From IMG/VR virus record IMGVR_UViG_3300042731_001654, positions 1-24,480 of that record: DNA of 24,480 nucleotides; one strand, 5' to 3'. A model generated the notes under the pieces. That model was given only the letters and a program-made list of their open reading frames with translations. It was not told where the DNA came from and did not search any database. Numbering within the stretch: the first letter of the stretch is position 1; each line of letters starts with the position of its first letter. This DNA is from a virus. This document shows, piece after piece, positions 13,416-21,292 of this stretch. The position numbers were made by a program, and so were the translations under genes.

Positions 13416-13677
13416 GTTGACGTGCTTGGTTTGCGGGTGGGTACATATTGGTGTATCACGCAAATACGCCGAAAAGGCAGTGAAAAACTTTAATGCATAT
13501 TTTGATGCTTTACCAAAAGCTGAACAACAACTGTATTATCAAAAAGCTAATATTGCTCAATATGAATCGTGCGCGCTTTGTGGAGCACATTACTCACAAA
13601 TGAGGAAATATATAGACGGAGATTGTCCTGACGGAGCTACATTAGGTCCTATTATAATAGAAGAGGATAAGGAGTGA
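13408..13677 (+). CDS. zinc-ribbon-like protein, 89 aa
   Basis: Two CxxC pairs, TCLVCGW near the start and SCALCGAH in the second half, flank a helical stretch (KYAEKAVKNFNAYFDALPK), as in small zinc-ribbon proteins. GGAG 8 nt before ATG 13408 supports this start. The next gene begins after 3 nt. Function unknown. Confidence 0.65.
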   Translation: MIKLTCLVCGWVHIGVSRKYAEKAVKNFNAYFDALPKAEQQLYYQKANIAQYESCALCGAHYSQMRKYIDGDCPDGATLGPIIIEEDKE

Positions 13678-13680
13678 ATG

Positions 13681-13884
13681 ATGACAGAAAATATCGGATG
13701 CGGAAAATATTTATGCAATCATCCAAAATCAACTAGATGTGGAGAAAATGGATTATTTTGCGGAGCATGTCAGCCAGTTTGTCGATTTTGTGATGCACCA
13801 GTAGACGATGACTGCATTAGAGATCAATACGGATATATTTGTGATGATTGCTGCGACGCAATGAATGAGAGGGATAGCAAATGA
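13681..13884 (+). CDS. Cys-rich protein, 67 aa
   Basis: Eleven or so Cys in a short chain: CGKYLCNHP, RCGENGLFCGACQPVCRFC and ICDDCCDA, probably binding two or more zinc ions in a RING- or ribbon-like way. Two in-frame ATGs are adjacent; AAGGAG stands 6 nt before the second (13681) and only 3 nt before the first (13678), so the second is chosen. It ends in an ATGA overlap. Not recognised further. Confidence 0.6.
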   Translation: MTENIGCGKYLCNHPKSTRCGENGLFCGACQPVCRFCDAPVDDDCIRDQYGYICDDCCDAMNERDSK

Positions 13885-14048
13885 CCCAAGACGAAGAACT
13901 TAAACAAGCTATTGAATCTTGCAAAGAGGAGCATATCTTTCTTGAATATAAAAATATGTTGCGTAGACTTGATGATGCCTCCCTTGAGGCTTTAGTGAAA
14001 TGTATAAAATCTCCACACAAGCAACTGGTATTGGAGTTAATTAAATGA
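13881..14048 (+). CDS. small helical protein, 55 aa
   Basis: ATGA overlaps bind it to both neighbours. The chain is charged and helical throughout (MTQDEELKQAIESCKEEH ... DDASLEALVKCIKSPHKQL), possibly a two-helix hairpin. No family is recognised. Exact coupling at both ends is the main support. Confidence 0.55.
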   Translation: MTQDEELKQAIESCKEEHIFLEYKNMLRRLDDASLEALVKCIKSPHKQLVLELIK

Positions 14049-14410
14049 GCAAGAAATTATCTTTACGAGAAATGTCTCAATTCTTAAGTTCTATTGGTGG
14101 TCTTGATATAGGATTAGATGAAGGAAAAATAGTAGATCCTAGGTATTTTGAACACGGACCAGGATGGTATGCTCTGGAGAAAGAGTTAATACAAGATCTT
14201 ATTAAGCTTGGATGGGATAGGCGAATAGTTCAAGTTAAAGAAAAGTTTGGTGGGCTTAGGTTTTACATCGGAGAGGGATCAGATGAGATATTTGATCGTA
14301 TAGATAGAGCCGAGGAAGAATCTATTAAGATCTGCGAGCGGTGCGGAAATCCAGGACGTGTTGTAGGCAAGAGCTGGTTACGTTGTTTGTGCGATGAGTG
14401 CAATAAATAG
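14045..14410 (+). CDS. conserved phage protein with KEKFGGLRFY motif and C-terminal zinc pair
   Basis: 121 aa. GWYALEKELIQDLIKLGWD followed by VQVKEKFGGLRFYIGEG is a pattern found in many phage hypothetical proteins. It is followed by a helix (AEEESIKICERCG) and a Cys tail with CERCG near 96-100 and LCDEC at the end, suited to one zinc. Function unknown. Last gene before the second 31-nt element. Confidence 0.7.
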   Translation: MSKKLSLREMSQFLSSIGGLDIGLDEGKIVDPRYFEHGPGWYALEKELIQDLIKLGWDRRIVQVKEKFGGLRFYIGEGSDEIFDRIDRAEEESIKICERCGNPGRVVGKSWLRCLCDECNK

Positions 14411-14415
14411 ATTAG

Positions 14416-14446
14416 TAGGGAATTTTATTCATAATTAGTTGTCTAA
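14416..14446 (+). promoter_or_regulatory. conserved 31-nt element, copy B
   Basis: Starts TAGGGAATTTTAT and ends AGTTGTCTAA, in the 54-bp gap before the endolysin gene. It matches copy A (10951-10981) in length, in the first seven bases, in the T-rich left half and in the last nine bases. AAGTAGGG, which pairs with the hairpin loop near copy A, follows at 14445-14452. Confidence 0.5.
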
Positions 14447-14464
14447 GTAGGGCAAGAGGAAATA

Positions 14465-14992
14465 ATGGCATCACGAAAACTAGAGGATTTAGTCCCAGAA
14501 TTAAGGGAAAAAGCTGCTATAATCCAGCAAGCTTGTAAAGAAGCGGCTAATTTTGATTTGTTGATTTATTGTACCTTTAGGTCTCTGGAAGAACAGGCTA
14601 GATTATGGAGACAGTCCAGGTCCCGTCAAGAAATCAACCAAAAACAAGATTCATTGGCTAATCTAGGATTTACATTTTTAGCGGGCATACTTGAAGAAGT
14701 AGGTCCTCAATATGGCGATCACGTTACTAATGCTGCTCCAGGGGAATCTTGGCACAATTACGGAGAGGCTTTTGATGCTTGCCCTGTGCTTAACGGTAAA
14801 TTAGCATGGAACTATTTAAAAGCTAAGCCTTATTGGGACGCGTATGGCGAAGCAGTTAAGCAAGCTGGTCTTTATTGGGCCGGATATTGGGCGAACTTTC
14901 GTGAATACCCTCATGCGCAATTAAGAAGTGGCGGAAATCCACTTAAGTTATTAAAACCACAAGAAGTAAATAAAATACTATATCGGGGATAA
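14465..14992 (+). CDS. endolysin, M15 (VanY-like) peptidase
   Basis: 175 aa. Residues 35-44 YCTFRSLEEQ, 95-104 SWHNYGEAFD (H97 and D104 as zinc ligands) and FREYPHAQL with H150 as the third ligand are those of M15 L-alanyl-D-glutamate or D-Ala-D-Ala peptidases used as phage endolysins. It cuts the peptide stem of peptidoglycan. There is no signal peptide, so it needs the holin encoded 2 nt downstream. AAGAGGAAA just upstream of ATG 14465 is a strong ribosome site. Confidence 0.88.
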   Translation: MASRKLEDLVPELREKAAIIQQACKEAANFDLLIYCTFRSLEEQARLWRQSRSRQEINQKQDSLANLGFTFLAGILEEVGPQYGDHVTNAAPGESWHNYGEAFDACPVLNGKLAWNYLKAKPYWDAYGEAVKQAGLYWAGYWANFREYPHAQLRSGGNPLKLLKPQEVNKILYRG

Positions 14993-14994
14993 TT

Positions 14995-15762
14995 ATGTTA
15001 CCTTTACTCGCAGCGCTTCCTACAATCTTTTCAGCTATTGGAAAAGTTACACAACTATTTGAAACAGGGAAGAATACAGTACAAAAAATTACAGGAAGTG
15101 TATCTCAGGCATCAACTCCGGAAGAACTTCAAGCGGAAGTTTCTAATTTAACTCCGGACCAGCAGAATCGCTGGGCAGAAATAATGACAAGTAAAGTTGA
15201 ATTGTATGCTAAGCAAAACGAACGTTTGGCTGTAGAGATAGGCTTAATAGATCAAAATATAACTAGTAAGCTGACTCCAGAGGCTGCTGGAGAAATTGCA
15301 TATTTGCGCATGACTACACGCCCTTGGGCTGTTCGCTGGATGGTGCATTATATATTATTCCCGTTCTATCTTGTAGGAGTGGATCTTATACAGAATGTAG
15401 TGGTTACTTGGCTTCCGTTTCTGCATACTAAATTTGGTATAGATCCGTACAACTCATTTGAGCATGTGTTTGGTGCTATGCAGATTCCAGATAATGCTAG
15501 TGTGGATGTTATTCAAAAGATAGCAACGCTGTTTAGTAATGGCGGATCAACTACGTTTGCTGGGGAGCTATACACCAGTTCAGTTCCTTGGGTAGTGTCT
15601 ATTATACTTGGTTATATGGGCTTGAGAGAAATAGGTAAAGCTCGTGAGCCTAGTGATAATGGAGCAGCAGCTAATAGTCCTGTGTCTCTTGTTACAAAAG
15701 CATTATCACAAGGAATGGATATAACTGGAAACATAAAAGGCTGGTTTCACAAACATAAATAA
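14995..15762 (+). CDS. holin, GTA-type 3TM family
   Basis: 255 aa. An amphipathic N-terminal region precedes MTTRPWAVRWMVHYILFPFY (about residues 101-120, with further hydrophobic sequence to 140) and PWVVSIILGYMGLREIGK (about 196-213), the RPW...GLREIGK pattern of the phage/GTA 3TM holin family. It would form the membrane lesion that releases the endolysin. It directly follows the endolysin gene. The long loop between the two membrane regions (FGIDPYNSFEHVFGAMQ) and the extended C-terminus make it longer than many members of the family. Confidence 0.78.
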   Translation: MLPLLAALPTIFSAIGKVTQLFETGKNTVQKITGSVSQASTPEELQAEVSNLTPDQQNRWAEIMTSKVELYAKQNERLAVEIGLIDQNITSKLTPEAAGEIAYLRMTTRPWAVRWMVHYILFPFYLVGVDLIQNVVVTWLPFLHTKFGIDPYNSFEHVFGAMQIPDNASVDVIQKIATLFSNGGSTTFAGELYTSSVPWVVSIILGYMGLREIGKAREPSDNGAAANSPVSLVTKALSQGMDITGNIKGWFHKHK

Positions 15763-15774
15763 ACAGGAGAGTAG

Positions 15775-16950
15775 ATGGAGCAGAAGTTAATTTCTGCCAG
15801 TCTATCTTCTAGGGTTGCATGGGAAAGGCTAGTAAAATTAAAAATACGAGATTCGTTATCTGATCAAGGTCAAGTTCTGTTTGATGAAATCTCGGAGTTT
15901 TACTCGAAAGATCCTGAGGCTTTAGAAGTTGATCTGGATATCTTAATAAATATACTAAAACGAAAGTATCCTAAACACTTTGATATATTCAAACATGTAT
16001 TAGTAAAAGAAAATATATCATTGCCTAACTTGTTAGAAGAAGCTTCTATCTCTAGGAAAGAAAAGATAAAAGCAGACATTCTACTTGCTATAAATAGGCA
16101 AGACGACTCATTACTAATAGATCTTTTGCAACAAATAACTACAGTTAATCAAGTTGATGAAGATGAAGACGACACATTATTTAATGCCGAGGAAACATTT
16201 GAATCAGTCCTAGAACAAACTGACGATAAACACAGAATCAAACTATTACCTCAATCGCTGACTCAGCAATTAGATGGTGGTGTTTTGAGGCAGCATCACA
16301 TCTTGGTGTTTGCGAACACAGATATTGGTAAGACCATGTTTGCATTGAATCTATCGTATGGATTTATTATGCAAGGATTGAAAGTTTTGTATTTGCAGAA
16401 TGAAGATCCTGGAATAGATTTGATGAAAAAGTTTTATGTGCGTCTTACTGGAATGACGCAAAAAGAAATTAGAGAAGATCCTATAAAGGCTAAGAGTATA
16501 ATTAAGGCTAAGAATGGTAAGAACTTCAATCTTAAGGAAGTGTCTCCCGGCACTCCGGCTGAGATAGAGTCTTTGCTAAAGCACTTTGATCCTGATGTAT
16601 TCATTGTTGACCAGATTCGAAATCTGGATATGGGAGATTCTAATAAGGTTTTGCAGATGGAGAAGGCTGCTACTATGATGAGGACACTAGGTAAGAGGTA
16701 CAATAAAATTCCTATTAGCCTAACTCAGGCTGGTGGTAGTGCAGAGGGTAAGACTATTCTTGGACGAGGGGATGTTGACTTTAGTAATGTCGGTATACCG
16801 GGCCAGATTGATTTGATGATTGGTATAGGTGCGACTGAGGAAATGGAAGCGCAGGGAAGACGACTACTATCATTCCCTAAAAATAAGGTGAATGGCAATA
16901 AAACTCCTATTCCTTGTGTATTTGATTTTAATTTGATGAGGGTGGTGTAG
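15775..16950 (+). CDS. DnaB/RecA-like replicative helicase
   Basis: 391 aa. The Walker A loop ANTDIGKT (180-187) and the Walker B aspartate D279 in VFIVDQIRNL, followed by a polar strand (PISLTQAGGSAEGK), are those of a hexameric DnaB/RecA-fold ATPase. The first 150 residues are helical and acidic and may replace the DnaB N-terminal domain. It should unwind the fork with the separate primase at 12472. AGGAGAG precedes ATG 15775 closely. Confidence 0.8.
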   Translation: MEQKLISASLSSRVAWERLVKLKIRDSLSDQGQVLFDEISEFYSKDPEALEVDLDILINILKRKYPKHFDIFKHVLVKENISLPNLLEEASISRKEKIKADILLAINRQDDSLLIDLLQQITTVNQVDEDEDDTLFNAEETFESVLEQTDDKHRIKLLPQSLTQQLDGGVLRQHHILVFANTDIGKTMFALNLSYGFIMQGLKVLYLQNEDPGIDLMKKFYVRLTGMTQKEIREDPIKAKSIIKAKNGKNFNLKEVSPGTPAEIESLLKHFDPDVFIVDQIRNLDMGDSNKVLQMEKAATMMRTLGKRYNKIPISLTQAGGSAEGKTILGRGDVDFSNVGIPGQIDLMIGIGATEEMEAQGRRLLSFPKNKVNGNKTPIPCVFDFNLMRVV

Positions 16951-16951
16951 T

Positions 16952-17149
16952 GTGAGGAGAAAATCGCATAGCAACAGACATAAAGCTCGTAGGCACATTT
17001 GTAAGTTACTTGGAATAGACATTAGGGAATGTGTATATGAGCAACATCAAGTAGTTGTGTTTAAGCACGGAATAAGTTTTAGCAGAGTCATATTGAAGTT
17101 ATCTCCTCATTGTGGAAGAGCTGCTTACAAAAAACTAAAGAGGAAGTAA
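16952..17149 (+). CDS. very basic small protein, 65 aa, GTG start
   Basis: Starts RRKSHSNRHKARRH and ends AAYKKLKRK, with a central strand pair (QHQVVVFKHGISFSRVILKL). The layout resembles small dsRBD/HicA-like nucleic-acid-binding phage proteins, but the HicA catalytic His context is not convincing, so this is a fold guess. GTG 16952 has GAGGG about 10 nt upstream, just after the helicase gene. Confidence 0.55.
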   Translation: MRRKSHSNRHKARRHICKLLGIDIRECVYEQHQVVVFKHGISFSRVILKLSPHCGRAAYKKLKRK

Positions 17150-17151
17150 AG

Positions 17152-17355
17152 ATGGATGTTCAAGTTAATAGGCTGGTGTATTATGTTGGGGACGATGAGT
17201 CATTATCTTCGGCAGGGCGGGAAGCAGTAATCAATAAGTGTGATCGTCTGGTCTATAATAATGAAATGTATTTGGTAACTATTCGATTAGAACAACTAAA
17301 GAACAATAATAATGAAAATGACAACAACACAGAAGTTGATGAAGAAACTGCCTAA
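17152..17355 (+). CDS. hypothetical protein, 67 aa
   Basis: Strand-rich first half (VNRLVYYVGDDESLSSAG) and an Asn/Asp/Glu-rich, probably disordered tail. ATG 17152 with AAGAGGAAG upstream is preferred to GTG 17110, which overlaps the preceding gene. Its 3' end overlaps the DNA polymerase frame by up to 44 nt. Unrecognised. Confidence 0.55.
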   Translation: MDVQVNRLVYYVGDDESLSSAGREAVINKCDRLVYNNEMYLVTIRLEQLKNNNNENDNNTEVDEETA

Positions 17356-19213
17356 CTTCCTGAGCAGTCCGGACCCGAGGATCTACCTAAACAATAACTA
17401 CATACTTGTTGATATTGAGACTACCAACATTGAGAATGGTAGTCCGTACAACAAAGACAACAGAATAATAACAGTACAATATAAACTAGGACCTGAGCAT
17501 CCTGATTATGAAGACGATCGCGTACGCGTAGTTGTAGGTAATGAATACCACCAACAAACAACAATTGAACTTTGTGAAAAAGCAGAATTCATTGTAGCAC
17601 ATAACGCCAAGTTTGATATAGCATGGTTAGTTCGGTGTGGACTAAACATAGAGCAGGTTCTTCCTTATTGTACTATGCTTGGCGAATATGTTATTGCCGG
17701 CAATAGAAAGTTTGGATTGTCTTTGGATGAATCAGCTAAGCGGTATGGTCTTGGTTCCAAAGAAAGCTATGTCTCTAAGCTGATAAAGAGCGGAGTTTGT
17801 CCGTCTGAGATTGTTCTTAAAGATTTGATAAGTTATGGCGCTCAAGATGTTAGATTACTAGAATCTTTGTTTTTGTTACAGCGTGCACGACTGGATTCCG
17901 ACGAGCTTCTTAATGCATTTTTTACTAGGAATATATTCACTCCAGCACTAATTGACATCGAGGCGCGAGGTATGTGTCTTGATGCAAACAGAGTTATTAA
18001 AGTTTACAAGAAGTTACAGAACAAACTTAATCTTTTAGAGTACGAGTTGGCGGAGATCACTGGCGGGGCTAATCCTAAATCTACAGTTCAGATGAGGGAT
18101 GTGATATACAATAAGCTTAATTTCTTACCACCAAGGGATTATAGAAAGCAGACTTTATTGACTCCTAAAGGCGAGTCTCTTCGTAGATCTGGAGTTGAGT
18201 TTAACGAACAAGACTACTATGCTACGAATGTAGCTGCTATTAGAGCTTTAAAGCCAAAGAATAAACAGCAAAAACTATTCAAGGATCTAAAGATCCAAGT
18301 AAGTAAACTCAGGGACTCTTTCTCAAAGACCCTGGAGAAGTTTTATAATTGTGTGGCTGAGACTGACGATAATCTATTGTTTGCTTATTTGAATCAAACA
18401 ATAACACAGACCCATAGGCTATCCTCAACCGGAAGACATTATAAGGCACAGTTTCAAAACTTTCCAAGAGACTTTAAGCCTATATTTAAAGCTCGTGAAG
18501 ACGGTTGGCTTATAGGGGAAATAGACGCAGCTCAACTAGAGTTCAGATCTGCTGCTTTTCAAGCACAAGATTCGGTAGCTATAGAAAAGATTAAAGACCA
18601 TTTCGATGTGCATTCATTTACATCTGAGACATTAACAAAAGCAGGGCAAGCTACTAATAGACAGGATGCTAAGCCTCATACTTTCAAGCCTTTGTACTAT
18701 GGGAGTAGTGGAACTCCTGCTGAACAGGCTTATTACCAAGCCTTTAAGGAAATGTATCCTGACATAACTAGAACGCAAGAGGAGTGGATAAATGAAGTTC
18801 TGACAACAAAGAAACTACGCATTTGTAATGGATTAATTTTTTATTGGCCGGACACTAAAATGACCAAGTCCGGCTACGTTACCAACAGTACAAGTATCTG
18901 TAATTATCCAGTACAGTCGTTTGCTACAGCTGATATAGTGCCTATTGCAGTGACGTATCAATGGCATCTTATGAAAGCTGCTGGAATGGAAAGTTACATA
19001 ATCAACACCATTCATGATTCTTCTATAAGTGAAATATATCCGCCCGAACGGGAACTTTTTGAAGAAATTGGTGTCCAAGCCTATACAGATGTTGTAGTGT
19101 GGTATTTAAAGGAAGTTTATGATCTTGAGTTCAATTGTCCGTTAGAAGCAGAGGTTAAAATTGGAACTCATTGGGCAACTAACGAGAAGTGGGAAAATGA
19201 ATATCTCAAATGA
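17312..19213 (+). CDS. DNA polymerase I (family A) with 3'-5' exonuclease domain
   Basis: 633 aa. Exo I LVDIETTNI (D34, E36), Exo II VAHNAKFDIAWL and Exo III SYGAQDVRLL show an intact DEDDy proofreading domain in the first 200 residues. The polymerase part has motif A IDAAQLEFRSAAF (D405), motif B R450-QDA-K454-PHT-F458...YYG (O-helix) and motif C TIHDSSI (D569). Motif C has Ser where most family A enzymes have Glu (HDE), and motif A has DAAQLE instead of DYSQIE. No 5' nuclease domain is fused; that role falls to the FEN gene at 21533. The exact start is uncertain: ATGs at 17312, 17318 and 17339 are possible and none has a strong ribosome site. Confidence 0.92.
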   Translation: MKMTTTQKLMKKLPNFLSSPDPRIYLNNNYILVDIETTNIENGSPYNKDNRIITVQYKLGPEHPDYEDDRVRVVVGNEYHQQTTIELCEKAEFIVAHNAKFDIAWLVRCGLNIEQVLPYCTMLGEYVIAGNRKFGLSLDESAKRYGLGSKESYVSKLIKSGVCPSEIVLKDLISYGAQDVRLLESLFLLQRARLDSDELLNAFFTRNIFTPALIDIEARGMCLDANRVIKVYKKLQNKLNLLEYELAEITGGANPKSTVQMRDVIYNKLNFLPPRDYRKQTLLTPKGESLRRSGVEFNEQDYYATNVAAIRALKPKNKQQKLFKDLKIQVSKLRDSFSKTLEKFYNCVAETDDNLLFAYLNQTITQTHRLSSTGRHYKAQFQNFPRDFKPIFKAREDGWLIGEIDAAQLEFRSAAFQAQDSVAIEKIKDHFDVHSFTSETLTKAGQATNRQDAKPHTFKPLYYGSSGTPAEQAYYQAFKEMYPDITRTQEEWINEVLTTKKLRICNGLIFYWPDTKMTKSGYVTNSTSICNYPVQSFATADIVPIAVTYQWHLMKAAGMESYIINTIHDSSISEIYPPERELFEEIGVQAYTDVVVWYLKEVYDLEFNCPLEAEVKIGTHWATNEKWENEYLK

Positions 19214-19529
19214 AGAAAAACTAAAAACAGAAGGGGTTAAGTATGATGTAGGAAAGAACCGTCTAGATCTTATTCCGCCAGAAGTTATATTTGCTTTAGG
19301 AGAGATTCTTAGTTTCGGCGCAGCCAAGTATGACAGCCGCAACTGGGAATTAGGTATGGATTGGGGTCGAGTATATGGAGCATTACAACGTCACCTTTGG
19401 AAATGGTGGAACGGAGAAAACACAGACGAAGAAACAGGAAAAAGCCATTTATGGCACGCGCAGTGTTGTTTGGCGTTTTTAATAACTTATGAACAAAGAG
19501 GTATTGGGAAAGATGATCGATCTGTTTAA
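19197..19529 (+). CDS. PF18909-type protein (dATP/dGTP diphosphohydrolase N-terminal-like)
   Basis: 110 aa. KYDVGKNRLDLIPPEVIFAL, FGAAKYDSRNWELGMDW, RHLWKWWNGENTDEETGKSHLWHAQC match the phage family formerly called DUF5664, whose present name comes from its fusion to MazZ-type domains. The conserved Glu, Asp and His would suit a metal-dependent nucleotide hydrolase of the all-alpha NTP-pyrophosphatase kind, but activity of the lone domain is not established to my knowledge. ATG 19197 overlaps the polymerase by 17 nt and has GAGAAG upstream. It lies between the polymerase and the ssDNA-binding-like gene, fitting a nucleotide-pool role. Confidence 0.75.
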   Translation: MNISNEEKLKTEGVKYDVGKNRLDLIPPEVIFALGEILSFGAAKYDSRNWELGMDWGRVYGALQRHLWKWWNGENTDEETGKSHLWHAQCCLAFLITYEQRGIGKDDRSV

Positions 19530-19549
19530 GAAATATGGAGAATATAATA

Positions 19550-20191
19550 ATGGCTAATCACAGTGGTATTATTTCGTGGGTTGGTGAAAAACCCTATAAA
19601 AATATTAAGCTCTATAGTTTTGCTTTAGAGGGAGAGACTAAGAAGTATTACAATCTTGGTCGAGACCCTTTAGGTATTCGAGTTGGCTTGATGATTACTT
19701 TTGATTATACAGTCAACGACCGAGGATTTTTGACGGTTGATGGTAATTCGGTTGTTCTTACGGAAGTAGATACTCCTCCTCAAGACGCCGCGCCGTTACC
19801 TGAGAAACTCAAGAAAGCCTTACATAAAGAGTATAACGATACGCCTACATATCTTACTAAGGATCAATACTGGAAAAACAAAGAAGATAGGGATGTTGAA
19901 AAAGATGAATACTTTCGTAAAAAGGATATCTCTATTTCTTATAATGGAGCATATAACTCAGCTCTAGCTGCTGTGTCTAAAGCTATTGAATTAGGCATTA
20001 AATCATTACCTAAAACAGCTAAAGGGGATACTGCGTATGTAGCCTTTTTAGGTGAAGTTGATAAACTGGCAAGTACATTGTTTACTCGTTATCAGCACGT
20101 TAAAGATAATCCTGTAGACTTCATTGAAGTAGTCGATGATGATGTAGTTGTTGTAGACAAAGAAAATGAAGAGGAGTTTTTGAGTGAGTAA
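19550..20191 (+). CDS. putative ssDNA-binding protein, acidic tail
   Basis: 213 aa. The N-terminal 70 residues (HSGIISWVGEKPYKNIKLYSF ... FLTVDGNSVVLTE) look like an OB-fold. A charged region with DQYWKNKEDRD and a helical segment follow. The end is strongly acidic (EVVDDDVVVVDKENEEEF), as in SSB tails that recruit partners. Related phage proteins with the YW-x-x-KE-x-RD motif occur in replication modules. The call rests on these traits and position, not on a sure family match. ATG 19550 is chosen for GGAGA about 9 nt upstream; ATG 19535 is an alternative. Confidence 0.6.
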   Translation: MANHSGIISWVGEKPYKNIKLYSFALEGETKKYYNLGRDPLGIRVGLMITFDYTVNDRGFLTVDGNSVVLTEVDTPPQDAAPLPEKLKKALHKEYNDTPTYLTKDQYWKNKEDRDVEKDEYFRKKDISISYNGAYNSALAAVSKAIELGIKSLPKTAKGDTAYVAFLGEVDKLASTLFTRYQHVKDNPVDFIEVVDDDVVVVDKENEEEFLSE

Positions 20192-20471
20192 AATAGAAGT
20201 TTTTAAAGAAGGTAAAATCGCAGAGACTAAAGACTTTGTATGTACCATTGAAAAGTCGTTGTTATCAGACGAAGCTGATAATATTCAATTGTACCAAATT
20301 AAGAATAAGTTGACTAATTTGGTAGAGCACGAAGCACAGTACTTAGCAAGTGCGTTGTTAGTTATTCAAGAAATGCAAGGACATCTTGATGCTGTGTTAG
20401 CTCGTATTGAAGACGGTGATGGTGACGACATTATAGAGATTGTTGATGGACCGTCCAAAACAATTAACTAA
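20184..20471 (+). CDS. hypothetical protein, 95 aa, GTG start
   Basis: Acidic, helical protein (LYQIKNKLTNLVEHEAQYLA, then QEMQGHLDAVLARIEDGDGDD). GTG 20184 overlaps the upstream gene by 8 nt and has GAGGAG about 8 nt before it, which fixes the start. No family is recognised. Confidence 0.6.
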   Translation: MSKIEVFKEGKIAETKDFVCTIEKSLLSDEADNIQLYQIKNKLTNLVEHEAQYLASALLVIQEMQGHLDAVLARIEDGDGDDIIEIVDGPSKTIN

Positions 20472-20718
20472 TGTAATAGCTCCGTTCAGTCGCGAGGAAC
20501 AAGAGTTTCTTAAGCAGATAGATAAAGTCTGTAAAGAAAACGCTCGACTAATAAAAAACAAACTCGCGACTGATTCCCTCCATAATCGAGCAGGGAAGCT
20601 CGATGAGGAGGATCAAGGCTGGATAGCATTCATTAGAGCTTATGGAATTCTCTATAACAGAGCGATAGAAGCTGGATGGATAACAGACATAGAACTTGTA
20701 GGAAAAGATAATGGTTGA
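20446..20718 (+). CDS. hypothetical protein, 90 aa
   Basis: Helical, charged protein (FSREEQEFLKQIDKVCKENA; DEEDQGWIAFIRAYGILYN). ATG 20446 overlaps the preceding gene by 26 nt; two TTG codons just upstream are also possible. Its stop overlaps the start of the HD hydrolase gene by 8 nt, so it may be co-translated with it. Unrecognised. Confidence 0.55.
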   Translation: MDRPKQLTNVIAPFSREEQEFLKQIDKVCKENARLIKNKLATDSLHNRAGKLDEEDQGWIAFIRAYGILYNRAIEAGWITDIELVGKDNG

Positions 20719-21292
20719 AAGAACTGGAAACTGGATGGCTACAAATTCAGGAAATCGATTATATTTTAATGATCCTAAACCAGAGGATATTAATATATTT
20801 GATATAGCTACAAGTCTTTCTAAGTTGTGTAGATTCACTGGACAAATTGATAAGCTGTACACTGTCGCTCAACACAGTGTATTAGTGTCTCATTTTGTTC
20901 CAGAAGAATATGCATTAGAAGGGTTGCTTCATGACGCAGCTGAGGCTTATACCAATGATATTAATACACCCTTAAAGAGAGATTTAGGAGAAAGTTATCG
21001 GTCTGTCGTAGAAAAGATTGAATGGGTTATAGCTAATAAGTATGGTTTAGTGTACCCGTGGCCTGTGGAAGTTCATTATATAGATCACAGAATATGTACA
21101 ACAGAAGCTAAATGGTTATTTCCTACAGTCCCTGAGTGGGTTCAAGACAGGCCAGAGATTGACTTCAAAGTTCCTATTTATGGAACGCTGACTAAACTGC
21201 ATCATAATGTATGGAAACCTAAGACAGCTTATAATAAATTTATAGTAAGACTTAAGGAATTATTACTTGAAAGATTCGATGATGTGGCCTGA
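20711..21292 (+). CDS. HD-domain phosphohydrolase (YfbR/DatZ-like)
   Basis: 193 aa. H55 in VAQHSVLVS, H74-D75 in LLHDAAEAY with E78, and D83 form the metal-binding HD pattern; R41 in LCRFTGQ is typical of the YfbR-like branch acting on deoxynucleotides. Likely reactions are removal of phosphate(s) from a dNMP or dNTP; DatZ of diaminopurine phages has this fold, but dATP specificity cannot be read here. AGGA about 8 nt upstream of ATG 20711. With the PF18909-type gene and the ribonucleotide reductase it suggests control of dNTP pools. Confidence 0.78.
   Translation: MVERTGNWMATNSGNRLYFNDPKPEDINIFDIATSLSKLCRFTGQIDKLYTVAQHSVLVSHFVPEEYALEGLLHDAAEAYTNDINTPLKRDLGESYRSVVEKIEWVIANKYGLVYPWPVEVHYIDHRICTTEAKWLFPTVPEWVQDRPEIDFKVPIYGTLTKLHHNVWKPKTAYNKFIVRLKELLLERFDDVA

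Noticed and set aside
16952-17149. HicA-type toxin
   Set aside because: Size and basic strands are suggestive, but the catalytic His context is not convincing and no antitoxin partner follows.
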